Positions 1 to 9,118 of a stretch of DNA of 35,068 nt are shown piece by piece. Position 1 is the first letter of the stretch. Each line of letters opens with the position of its first letter. Under the pieces are notes generated by a model. That model made no database searches. It was not told the origin of the DNA and was given only the letters and a program-made list of their open reading frames with translations. Source of the stretch: a candidate division WS1 bacterium. GTDB taxonomy: Bacteria > Armatimonadota > Zipacnadia > Zipacnadales > UBA5352. Where the stretch lies: contig PXBW01000057.1 of the NCBI GenBank assembly GCA_003566775.1, positions 1-35,068 of the forward strand, read 5' to 3'. Both the position numbers and the translations under genes were made by a program.

Positions 1-1595
1 AGATTACCCGCCACTATCGTCTTGCCCTCCGCGCGCCCGGCGCTGGTCACGGTGAGGCTCGTGAGATTCTCGCGCGACATCTGTATCCTCACCGTCGAGG
101 CGAGCATTCGCGTCGCGTTCGCAAACGCGTTTCGGGTGCCCCCGTTTCCTGCGGCTACCTGGATCGTCTCCTTTCGCTCCTGGTCGATCACCGGGAGCAC
201 GCCCAGCAGCCTCGCATCGAGTACGTCGCGTATCTCATCCGGATCGGCGAACGTGTCGTCAATCTGATCGACCACCACCGCCGCCAGCGCTGCGAGGAGA
301 ATCGCTCCGATGAAGCCAACGCCGATTATCGACTGATACTGCGGCGACACCGGGCTGCGCGGGGTGTCCGCCTCCCTCACCACCTGCACCGGGGCGATCG
401 CCATCGCCCGCTCAAGCTGAAGCTCATGAAGACGCGAGAGCAGGAACGAGTGGACCGACTGCAGGCCCTCCGCCTCCCGGGCCTTCTCCTTGTAGCTGAT
501 GCTTCCCGCCGGCACCAGTTCCGAAAGGGCCTGCTGCTCGCTAAGCTGCGCCTGCAGAGCACTCTCCCGTGCGCGCAGAGAGTCCAACTGACCGTACAGC
601 CCTATGAGCTTATCCTGTGCGCTGAGATAGACCGGATTCGGCTGGGTGGTCACCGCGGAGCGTGTCATCTCCGACCGCTCCTCGAACTGCTCCTCCAGTC
701 TTGCGATATGCTCCCTCAGAGCAGTTATCTCCGGACTGTCATCGTAGTACTCCTGCAACTTGTCCTGAAGCTCCACATGAAGCCGAGAGAGCTGCTGCTC
801 GATGGCTACAGCCTGATAAGAAGGCTGTTCCTCTGTCTCCTCAAGCTCCATCGGCTCCTCCTCGAGCCGATTCGCCGTGCGCTCGATCTGGGCCTCGATC
901 GCCCGCATCTCGATACGGTTCTCGGCGATACTCCCTATCAGGCTGTGCAGGCGAGTTCCACCTTCCGCCGAAGCAATATTCACCCCGGTCGTGAGATACT
1001 CCTGTTCGAGCCTCGCCATCCGTTCTTCAAGGTCACGCAGATCGCCGGACACCGTCCCGATCTGTCTCTCCACGTAATCTATCGCGGAGACAGTGGACCT
1101 CGTGCTTTGCTCGCGGGAGGATTGCTCGTAGAGCATTGCCCACGTGTCGGCGATCTGCTTGGCCTCCATGGGATCACGAGAGCGGAATGCAATCGAGATC
1201 ACGTTCGCCGACGTGCCGCGGGCCTGCTCGACAGTCACAGCATCGATTAGTGCGTGGATCGGGTAGTCAACATTCAGCTCCTGCCTGACCCTCTCCGCGA
1301 TCTCCGCGCTTCTTATCAGCCGCCTGTGCATCGATATGTCCGCCTGCAATGATCTCAGCACGTCCTGCTCCGTCATCAACGGCATTCCCCCACGCCGCGT
1401 CTCACCGGGTGTCACGAGCATCCATACCGATGCCTCGTACATTCTCGGCTGCACGGCGGCGTAGAGCAGCGCACTCGCTATCAAAACCAGTGCAACCGGA
1501 AGCATCACCCAGAGCCGTCTGCGAAATACCGAGAGTAGATTGCGTGATCCCGCAATCGACTCCGTGTCATCGATTGAGTGCATTCTGTCTTCCAT
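1..1595 (-). CDS. Wzc-like polysaccharide co-polymerase: GNVR chain-length determinant fused to start of BY-kinase domain (C-terminus cut by window edge)
   Basis: Not in ORF track because it runs off the edge. Reverse-strand translation from ATG at 1595: MEDRMHSIDDTESIAGSRNLLSVFRRRLWVMLPVALVLIASALLYAAVQPRMYEASV...; long coiled-coil middle; Pro-rich PRSPVSPQ before second TM (IIGVGFIGAILLAALAAVVV); then LTVTSAGRAEGKTIVAGNL resembling a BY-kinase Walker A. GGAG upstream of ATG. Confidence 0.85.
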   Translation of the reverse strand, partial: MEDRMHSIDDTESIAGSRNLLSVFRRRLWVMLPVALVLIASALLYAAVQPRMYEASVWMLVTPGETRRGGMPLMTEQDVLRSLQADISMHRRLIRSAEIAERVRQELNVDYPIHALIDAVTVEQARGTSANVISIAFRSRDPMEAKQIADTWAMLYEQSSREQSTRSTVSAIDYVERQIGTVSGDLRDLEERMARLEQEYLTTGVNIASAEGGTRLHSLIGSIAENRIEMRAIEAQIERTANRLEEEPMELEETEEQPSYQAVAIEQQLSRLHVELQDKLQEYYDDSPEITALREHIARLEEQFEERSEMTRSAVTTQPNPVYLSAQDKLIGLYGQLDSLRARESALQAQLSEQQALSELVPAGSISYKEKAREAEGLQSVHSFLLSRLHELQLERAMAIAPVQVVREADTPRSPVSPQYQSIIGVGFIGAILLAALAAVVVDQIDDTFADPDEIRDVLDARLLGVLPVIDQERKETIQVAAGNGGTRNAFANATRMLASTVRIQMSRENLTSLTVTSAGRAEGKTIVAGN

Positions 1596-1665
1596 GGCAT
1601 CTCCCCGGGCGGGAAAGACACATCGATTCTCGCGGTCCTCTCCCGCCATGACTCTCCATAATGTA

Positions 1666-4059
1666 CTATCGCAGATGCGTCCGGAATGTCAACGATCCTG
1701 TCACATTCCTCATCCCCAGAAGGCTGATACTGGCCGTCCCCCAATCCTCCATGAACCAGCGCATCCCCGCGTTGACATAATCGGAGTCGTACTCGGCTAT
1801 CGCGTGGGCTGCATTCTCTCCACCGATGGACCACTCCAGCCCCCCGAATACCGGCTCGTATCTTCCGCTGCCGACGCCCAGGTGCCCGCGTAACCGGTCA
1901 TGCTCCCACGTCGCCACCGCGTACTCGCCCTCGCCCAGGTAGGAGACGTGGGTTCCGAACATCACGTCCTGTGCGCCCACCGCGATGGCGGGAAACCACT
2001 CTCCCCGCTGCCGGTTGAGCCGATAATGCACGTTGAAGCTGCGGTCGAGATTGTAATCCCAGTCATACGCCTTTGCATCATAGAAGAAGGTCAATCTGCC
2101 GACCAATTCGAGATTCGGCAGAAAGCCAAACCCGAGAAATGTCGGCATGGCATCCGTGTCGTCACCCGCAACCTTCGAGTGTTCGCGATTGAGGTACGAC
2201 ACCCCCGCGAAGAGCTCTCCATCCGCGGCCACATCGGCGGTAGGTATTCGGATCAACCCGCTAGTCCCCTCGTAGCTGGGCGCCACGGGCCACGTGGTAT
2301 CCGACGGGCGATCCTCGCGCTCCGCCAGCCTGGCGCCCTGCCTTTGAAGGTAGGCCGGAGACAGTTCCCCGCGAAAGCTCTCGAGGTCCTGAGGGCCCTG
2401 CAGGTAGTCGCCGCGCACGGCAACACTCGACACGTAGTCGAACCGGAAAGCCCTGTCAGAACGCAGCCTCAACTGCTCGGGCTCCGCCGCTCTTCGTGGC
2501 CCCAGCGGGAGTGAGATCTCGAACGCAAGGCTCTCCCTGCCGTCATCAGTGCGGTTCGCGCGTGCCTCGATCACGCTCTCTCCGTAACGTCTGCGCAGAG
2601 ACAGCGTGGCGCCTCGCTCGCCGCTCTCCGTAAACTGTCCATAGCTCAATCTGGTGTTGAGGCCAGCGTCTCCCCAGTCATACTGGTAGTAAGCGGTTGC
2701 ACCGGCGGCTCTGTCGGTGGGATCGAATCCGGACTCCGAACTCACAAGCGTGCCGACCAGGCCGAACTGGTGCGCGTCCGAGTCCGTCCTCAGTTCTCCG
2801 TAGTAGCCATGGGCGAGGTCGTCGAACTTACCGACCGATCCGGTCGCGAGGAAGTCGCGGGACGGCCGCCCCACCCAAGTCAGCAGCCCGCGGTCCATGG
2901 TAACCTGCTGTCTGGAAGTGAGCTGTGCGGGAAAACGCAGATTGGCCCATAGCCCCGGTGCAATAGTGGTCTGCAGATTGGTCAGCAGAAAGTAGTCACT
3001 GATTATCGGATCGGATTCAAGCCCGATGGCGTATTCAACCCCGGGGCGAAGCAGCAGATCGGTTCGCAGATGGCTCTGATTGCCTTGCGCTATCACCTCA
3101 ACCGGTGTCGCCAGATCCGCCGGCCCTGCAGCGACCTCCCATTTATCCGATAAAGTCTCACCTGACAATATACCCGCCGTCATCCTGGCGCAGTCGGCCA
3201 GATCCACCACCACATGACTGACCACGACGTCGTGGCGCTTGATCTGCACCGTGACCCTCATGGGCGGCAGAACTGTTGTCGCGACCTCCAGCGCTCTGGC
3301 CAGCGCATCGATGTCACTGCGCCACGTGCGGTTCTCGAACTCGATGGACCACATTCCGGTGGCATCGGTGGCGATTGCTATGTTCTCAAGCCCCTCCGTC
3401 GAGAGTCGCTCGAGGAGCGCCTCCGCCGCCACCGCCGGATCGACGGCCGCCGCGTCTCCATCGTCGGGCGCTTCCCCTGTTGGCGATTCATCGATAGTCT
3501 CCGCCGGCGACCTCTCCGGCGGCGGCTGAGCGACCGACTCGCTATCGCCAGCAACTACGTCTCCCTCCTGGACGATACGGCTCGAGGAACGGGCCTCCTC
3601 CGAACTCTGCCTCCGCGGCGCGCGCACTTCATTCACGCCCGCCGCCGCCAGTGCGGCGCCGAGCAGGCTGTCGATCTCCGCGCGCTGCGCCTCGTTCACT
3701 GTGGAGGCGAGGACGCTGTCTATCTCTTGAAGATCTACTCTCACCTCGATGAGCGTCCGTCGCCCCTCGACATTGCGCAGCCTTATTCGCCCCACATCGC
3801 CGGCCAGAGGCTCGGAGAGGCGCAGTACGGCGGCGAGCGCCATCTCCGGGGCCGGGCCGTCCTCCTGGAGCGTGTAAACAACCAGAAGCTCGTCGTCCGG
3901 TGAGTCGATTCTATCGACATCGACCCCAATCTCCGCCAGGGTCTCCCGCATCGCCTCGGTGTACGCACGGATATCCCGCACAGCCTCAGCGGCGGGCCGT
4001 GCGTACGCGATCACGCTTGCCGAGACGATAACGATAACGGTTACGAGTACGCGTTTCAC
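1666..4059 (-). CDS. YjbH-like exopolysaccharide biosynthesis outer membrane beta-barrel protein
   Basis: 797 aa with signal peptide; C-terminal part PSYEGTSGLIRIPTADVAADGELFAGVSYLNREH...GLEWSIGGENAAHAIAEYDSDYVNAGMRWF is characteristic of YjbH. GTG start overlaps the upstream stop (GTGA). Confidence 0.8.
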   Translation of the reverse strand: MKRVLVTVIVIVSASVIAYARPAAEAVRDIRAYTEAMRETLAEIGVDVDRIDSPDDELLVVYTLQEDGPAPEMALAAVLRLSEPLAGDVGRIRLRNVEGRRTLIEVRVDLQEIDSVLASTVNEAQRAEIDSLLGAALAAAGVNEVRAPRRQSSEEARSSSRIVQEGDVVAGDSESVAQPPPERSPAETIDESPTGEAPDDGDAAAVDPAVAAEALLERLSTEGLENIAIATDATGMWSIEFENRTWRSDIDALARALEVATTVLPPMRVTVQIKRHDVVVSHVVVDLADCARMTAGILSGETLSDKWEVAAGPADLATPVEVIAQGNQSHLRTDLLLRPGVEYAIGLESDPIISDYFLLTNLQTTIAPGLWANLRFPAQLTSRQQVTMDRGLLTWVGRPSRDFLATGSVGKFDDLAHGYYGELRTDSDAHQFGLVGTLVSSESGFDPTDRAAGATAYYQYDWGDAGLNTRLSYGQFTESGERGATLSLRRRYGESVIEARANRTDDGRESLAFEISLPLGPRRAAEPEQLRLRSDRAFRFDYVSSVAVRGDYLQGPQDLESFRGELSPAYLQRQGARLAEREDRPSDTTWPVAPSYEGTSGLIRIPTADVAADGELFAGVSYLNREHSKVAGDDTDAMPTFLGFGFLPNLELVGRLTFFYDAKAYDWDYNLDRSFNVHYRLNRQRGEWFPAIAVGAQDVMFGTHVSYLGEGEYAVATWEHDRLRGHLGVGSGRYEPVFGGLEWSIGGENAAHAIAEYDSDYVNAGMRWFMEDWGTASISLLGMRNVTGSLTFRTHLR

Positions 4060-5537
4060 CAGTTAAACACCCTGTCGAGTGTGCCGATTATGCCCAGAAT
4101 AGAGAGAGGATCAGCCAGTTGCTCCCGAATACCCCTGCGAGGCTCGCGCGACGGCACATAGAGCGTGTCGCCGGGCTTCAGTTGCCAGTTCGCCGCCTCA
4201 TTCTCTCCCTGCAGCAGCCCTCTGGCATCGAGCTGGACGACCGTGGGCCTGCCGCCCTCCTCGCCGCGCCGCACCAGGGCGACCTGCTCCGCCACCGCTT
4301 CCGATCTCAGCCCGCCCGATCTCGCCAGCGCATCGGCCACCCGAGTCTGCTCATCCCACGGGAAGAAACCGCTCGACCCCACCGCACCCAGCACCACGTA
4401 AGACTTGTCCCGCGCCGGTACCAGCACAATGTCATCAGGCTCGATGAGCATTCGCGCGATCTCGGTGTCCTGACCATGCATCATCGGTCGAATATCCACG
4501 ATCTCCTTCTCGCCATCCGCATGGATAATCGTCACATTCTCCGGATTCGCCGCCTCCGACGGCTGCCCGGATAGCGCCAGCGCGTCGGCCAGTGTGATAC
4601 CCTCCCGGTGCTCGAACCGCCCCGCAGACTGCACTGCGCCAGTCACCGCGAAGTACTGCATCTCCGGATCCGGCGGCGCCGGCGGCACCCAGAGAACGTC
4701 ACCTCCGTACACCGGCGGCGGCTCGATCTCACGGTTCAGCACCAGATCGACAGCAAAGCTGTCGATGGAGCCGTCGCCGCGCAGGATCATCGCTCGCTCG
4801 CGGTCCGCCTCCTTCCCCACCCCACCGATCTTCACCAGCAGTTCGAGCATGTCGAAGCTGGGGCGGTCGGGTGGGAGAGGGATCTCGCCGGTGCGGCCAA
4901 CCGCGCCGAGGACGCCGACGTAGCGGATCTCCTGCTCGGGGACCATGAGGACATCGCCGGCGCGGATCTCGGTCTGTCCGGCCTCCGGATCGAGTTGTCC
5001 GCCGAGGTCCACGAGATCGGTGCTGCCGTCGTCGCGGTATATGCGCACCCGGCTCAAGTCCGCCTCCGGTTTCGCGCCGCCCGCCCGGGTGAGTACCTTC
5101 GTGATGGTCCCGGCGCCGGTGGGCAGCTCCACCGCCCCGGCCGAGGCGACGGCGCCGAGGATGTACGCAACGGGAGCGCGCATTTCCGTGACGTTTATGA
5201 CAACATTGGGTGAACGCAGATGGCGGCCGCCCGGGCCGAGAGCGTGTTCGATCTTATCGGTAAGCTCCCGGACAGTCATGCCCTCTACCAGGATCTCGCC
5301 GGTTGCAGGATATGTTATACGCCCGTCGGGTCGGACACCGACCGAGAGGCTCCACTCCTGATGGCCCGCGACCTGAATGTTGAGGCTGTCGCCAGCACGG
5401 ATTCTGTACACGAAGCCTTCCGCCTCGTCGGCTGAAGCGGAGGCCAACAGCGTGGCGGCGAGCAGTGCGCACAACGCCAGGCGCATCGGCGCTCGCCTGA
5501 GTCCCGACAGCGATCGGATGACAGGTATCGATATCAT
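4056..5537 (-). CDS. Wza-like polysaccharide export protein with N-terminal Poly_export domain and four SLBB domains
   Basis: YRIRAGDSLNIQVAGHQEWSLSVGVRPDGRITYPATGEILVEGMTVREL, then four SLBB-type repeats (VAYILGAVASAGAVEL, YVGVLGAVGRTGEIPL, YFAVTGAVQSAGRFEH, YVVLGAVGSSGFFPW). SD AGGAGG before ATG. Confidence 0.88.
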   Translation of the reverse strand: MISIPVIRSLSGLRRAPMRLALCALLAATLLASASADEAEGFVYRIRAGDSLNIQVAGHQEWSLSVGVRPDGRITYPATGEILVEGMTVRELTDKIEHALGPGGRHLRSPNVVINVTEMRAPVAYILGAVASAGAVELPTGAGTITKVLTRAGGAKPEADLSRVRIYRDDGSTDLVDLGGQLDPEAGQTEIRAGDVLMVPEQEIRYVGVLGAVGRTGEIPLPPDRPSFDMLELLVKIGGVGKEADRERAMILRGDGSIDSFAVDLVLNREIEPPPVYGGDVLWVPPAPPDPEMQYFAVTGAVQSAGRFEHREGITLADALALSGQPSEAANPENVTIIHADGEKEIVDIRPMMHGQDTEIARMLIEPDDIVLVPARDKSYVVLGAVGSSGFFPWDEQTRVADALARSGGLRSEAVAEQVALVRRGEEGGRPTVVQLDARGLLQGENEAANWQLKPGDTLYVPSREPRRGIREQLADPLSILGIIGTLDRVFNW

Positions 5538-5689
5538 TGCGCCTCCTCACGGACCGGTGCAGGTCAGAGTGACTCGAAGCTTAGATATTCGTCATCGCTT
5601 CAGGGATACCTTCTGCGGATTTCCGTAACGACGTCAGTATTGAATGGCTTCATTGACAGGATCATTGTCATTAGTGTAATTGTAGTTCG

Positions 5690-6149
5690 TCAGTTGGCGC
5701 CGTACAGCCGCGGAACCTCGCGGGGGGCGCGTTGCGACTGCTGCGCGGACTGCCGACCGACCGCATGGCCGATGCCGGCGAAGATGAGGAGCACGGCCAT
5801 GAACTGTGAGTACATCCCAAACACCTCGCCGGTCACTGAGGTCCTGAGGGTGTAGCCGACGACGACAGGTGCGAGCCGATTCTTCCGCCACACTTCGCGA
5901 AAGCCCACCACATCGTGAAAGAAAAGACCAGCCGCAGCGCAGCGCGACGCCTGCCAGCGCCACCACGCCGCGATCAGGGCGCTCCACCACACGATTGGCC
6001 AGCCCCCAGACGAGTAAACCGCCACCCGCCATCAAGGTCAATGCCCGGAGATCCGCAACACTCACCGTAATCCTCCCGCCCGCCACGGGTATGATTGCGC
6101 TCTCACACGGCAGATATGGATAGACAGTCGCATGGCATAAAGGTTGCAC
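5690..6149 (-). pseudogene. Frame-disrupted small integral-membrane protein, possibly an O-antigen ligase/polymerase remnant
   Basis: Two overlapping minus-strand frames look genuine in complementary halves: upstream GGRITVSVADLRALTLMAGGGLLVWGLANRVVERPDRGVVALAGVALRCGWSF and downstream FHDVVGFREVWRKNRLAPVVVGYTLRTSVTGEVFGMYSQFMAVLLIFAGIGHAVGRQ. The frames meet near the T-run TCTTTTCTTT at about 5918-5930. Confidence 0.45.
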
Positions 6150-6499
6150 GGTCAGACCGCGCGTAATCGAACTCTACCGCGAATCGGCGAGAAAAGCAAG
6201 GCAACGCAGGATTCTTGTCCGCCTCGCCAGCAGCAAGCGCGCAATCAACCAAGCACGTTCACCGACGGGACGATGGAACAGCCTTCAGCCGCCTGTACCG
6301 ACGACACAGGCGCCCGCACCCGCACCGCCGCGGGTGGCGTGATGGGTGGCACCGCTTCACCTCCCACGACTGGCCGCGTGGAGCAGCGTTTCGCAACGTA
6401 TCTCCTGCAACACTCGGTTTCGCTGTGCACATTGCGATGGATCTGACGATAAAGAGCATTCTTCGGGCGTTCAGTCGGTTCCGCAGAGGTCCAATGCCC

Positions 6500-8386
6500 T
6501 TACTCCCCGGCGGCTTCGGGTGCGAGTTCAATGATCTCCGATGGGTCGGCGGGGTCGCAGACGGCATCGAGCAGGGCCTCGGCCTCGGCGCGGGAGGTCA
6601 TCGCGCGCCGCGCGCGGGCCATAAGCTCTGAAGGCGAGAGGTCCAGTTCGTGGCCGCTGTTGATGGAGATGCGCTGCACGCGGCGGCAGCGCGTGCTCTC
6701 AAGCTCCTCATTCGGGCTGTGGAGCCGCTCATGCACCTTCTCACCACGACGCAGGCTGGTGATCCTGATGGCCCCGGGCCGATCGGGATCGCGGCCGTTC
6801 AGCTTGAGGAACTCGCGTGCGATCTCGTAGATGCAGATGGGCTCGCCCATCTCCAGCACGTAGATGTTACCGCCCTCGCTCAGGGCGCCGGCCTGAAGCA
6901 CGAGGAACGCGGCCTCCTCGACGGTCATGAAGAAGCGGGTGGCCTCCGGGTGTGTGACGGTTAGCGGTCGGCCCTCGAGCGCCTGCTGCTTGAAGATGGT
7001 GAGCACGCTGCCGCTGGAGCCGATGACGTTGCCGAAGCGCACCGCAGTGAAGTTCGTTTCGCTCTCCCGGTCAAGCCCCATGATCAGGATCTCCGACAGA
7101 CGCTTGCTCGCGCCCATCACGTTGCATGGCTCGACGGCCTTGTCGGTGGAGATCGCCACGAAGCGCTCAACCCCGACTGCATCTGCCGCGAGGGCCACCA
7201 CTCCGGTACCGAAGACGTTGTTGCGTACCGCCTCGCGGGGATGATCCTCCATGAGATAGACATGCTTGTGGGCACCGGCGTGAAAGACCACGTCGGGGCG
7301 GTGGCGCATGAAGACCTCCCGGACATGGCCCTCATTGGTGAAGTTGCAGATACAGGTTGTAAGGCGGATCTGCGGGAACGCGCTTTGCAACTCCTGATAG
7401 ATCGAGTGGATCCGGTTCTCCCCGCGGCCCAGAAGGATGATCTCGCGAGGCTGATAACGACATAGCTGGCGACATATCTCGGAACCGATGGATCCGCCTG
7501 CTCCGGTCACGAGGATGGTGCGTCCGGCGACATAGTCGGGGTCCAGCTCGAGACTGATGTCGGTCATATCGCGGCCGAGCAGGTCCTCGAAGGAGAGGTC
7601 GCGGACGTCCTCGAGCGCCGCTGTGCCGTCGCCGGTCTCAAGCAGCCGCGGGAGGGTCCGCACGCGCGCTCCGGTGTCTTCTACATGCCTGAGCATCCGC
7701 CTGATGCGCCGTCCGGAGGCGGAGGGAGCGGCGAGGATGATCTCCTCGACGTCGAATCTCTCCACGATTCGGGGAAGGTCCGCTCCGGTCCCAAGCACGC
7801 GATGCCCTCCGACGATCATCCCATTCAGTGCAGGGTCATCATCGACGAAGCCGAGGATCCGGTAGGGGGAGTCCGCTGATGTCTCCGCGTGATGGATGAA
7901 GGTGGAGCCGGTGTGTCCCGCGCCATAAACCACCACCGGGGTTCGATCTCCGTTCTCGCCATCGGCGTCGGAGTGCCACACAGTTCTCCTGAGCTGGCGC
8001 CAGCCGAATCTGGAGCCGCCGATGAGCAGGCACGCAACCAGCCAGGTGATCATCAGGATGCTGCGCGAGAAGATCGGGGGGCCCGCGTAGAGCAGACCCA
8101 GGGAGCCAATAAGGAGCGTAATGGTGACCGCAAAGAGTATGGCGAGGGCAGCCTCAGAGCGCGCGTACGCCCAGACACGGTTGTAGAGACCGAGAAGGCT
8201 GCCAAAGACGATCATCAACGGGGTGAGCCACAGAGATGCAATCCGGAAGAACTCCCACCAGAGGGGCGGTATCTGACCGTCGAATCGCAGCCAGATCGCC
8301 ATGAGGATGGCCGCATTGATCAGCAGTGCATCCAGGAGGACGAGCAGAGCACGATGCCATCTGACGCCTGTGCGAGCTTCCGACAC
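6500..8386 (-). CDS. Polysaccharide biosynthesis NDP-sugar 4,6-dehydratase/epimerase, CapD/WbpM/PglF type with N-terminal TM region
   Basis: 628 aa; four N-terminal TM segments, CoA-binding-like VVVYGAGHTGSTFIHHAE, then SDR domain ILVTGAGGSIGSEICRQLCRYQPREIILLGRGENRIHSIYQEL and FVAISTDKAVEPCNVMGASKRLSE. GTG start with GGAGGG upstream. Confidence 0.93.
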   Translation of the reverse strand: MSEARTGVRWHRALLVLLDALLINAAILMAIWLRFDGQIPPLWWEFFRIASLWLTPLMIVFGSLLGLYNRVWAYARSEAALAILFAVTITLLIGSLGLLYAGPPIFSRSILMITWLVACLLIGGSRFGWRQLRRTVWHSDADGENGDRTPVVVYGAGHTGSTFIHHAETSADSPYRILGFVDDDPALNGMIVGGHRVLGTGADLPRIVERFDVEEIILAAPSASGRRIRRMLRHVEDTGARVRTLPRLLETGDGTAALEDVRDLSFEDLLGRDMTDISLELDPDYVAGRTILVTGAGGSIGSEICRQLCRYQPREIILLGRGENRIHSIYQELQSAFPQIRLTTCICNFTNEGHVREVFMRHRPDVVFHAGAHKHVYLMEDHPREAVRNNVFGTGVVALAADAVGVERFVAISTDKAVEPCNVMGASKRLSEILIMGLDRESETNFTAVRFGNVIGSSGSVLTIFKQQALEGRPLTVTHPEATRFFMTVEEAAFLVLQAGALSEGGNIYVLEMGEPICIYEIAREFLKLNGRDPDRPGAIRITSLRRGEKVHERLHSPNEELESTRCRRVQRISINSGHELDLSPSELMARARRAMTSRAEAEALLDAVCDPADPSEIIELAPEAAGE

Positions 8387-8660
8387 GGATCCGTCCCTCC
8401 CTCAAGTGTAGCTCCGAGCCCGCTCATTCAGTGCGGCATCGATGCGTTAGCGAGCATGATGCCGCAAGATCCGTTCCAGACGGCCAAAGGATACAACGCC
8501 GACACGACGTTGCACCCCTGCGGTACACCGCGGTCATGAAGATCATGAGAGGCTGTCGATGTTGCAGCCGTGGTGCCGCGGCTGTTGCAGCGAAGCTCTG
8601 GCGCGAGGATCAGGAGTATCGCGGTTGCGAGACCGCTGTGTCCCGATGCATCAGCGATGC

Positions 8661-9065
8661 TTAGAAACCTCCGCCTCCCTGCTCATGTCCTCCACCGATC
8701 GTTGTGGTGCAGGCGATGACGGGGACGCGGAAACGAACCTCAATGTCATCCACGACGGTCACTATCGTCCGCGTGCCCGGAGGAATACCGGGGATGAAGT
8801 AATACCCATTGGCGTCGGTTGTCGTCTCACGGTCCGGGTATTCCTCAATGTAGACATGCATATCTTCTGCAGGCACGTAACCATCCGGTGCAACACGGCT
8901 ACCGCTTATGATTGGTGAGGTGCCGTCGGGCAACACGTACACCCAGCCCTCAACCTTACCCTTGATGCAGCAGGGGTCACCATCGCATCCGGTGGTCATC
9001 ACCATGGCGATGGAGACACTGACTACCGCTATGAGTATCCCGAGTCCCGTCGACCTTGCTATCAC
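8661..9065 (-). CDS. Predicted small lipoprotein with carboxypeptidase-regulatory-like (CarboxypepD_reg) beta-sandwich
   Basis: 134 aa; N-terminal hydrophobic segment and lipobox-like VMTTGC; GKVEGWVYV...TTTDANGYYFIPGIPPGTRTIVTVV typical of CarboxypepD_reg folds. Starts 54 bp downstream of the SLH-porin stop. Confidence 0.65.
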   Translation of the reverse strand: MIARSTGLGILIAVVSVSIAMVMTTGCDGDPCCIKGKVEGWVYVLPDGTSPIISGSRVAPDGYVPAEDMHVYIEEYPDRETTTDANGYYFIPGIPPGTRTIVTVVDDIEVRFRVPVIACTTTIGGGHEQGGGGF

Positions 9066-9118
9066 TTTACATGCACCCCTCCGCGCATATTCAAAACGTG
9101 ATCCGACTTGCTGGACAA

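Noticed and set aside
426-1250. 274-aa plus-strand ORF
   Set aside because: Antisense to the Wzc-like gene, whose translation is clearly family-like; typical shadow ORF in GC-rich DNA.
1900-2514. 204-aa plus-strand ORF and 3214..3903 plus-strand ORF
   Set aside because: Antisense to the YjbH-like gene; Arg/His/Pro-rich shadow composition.
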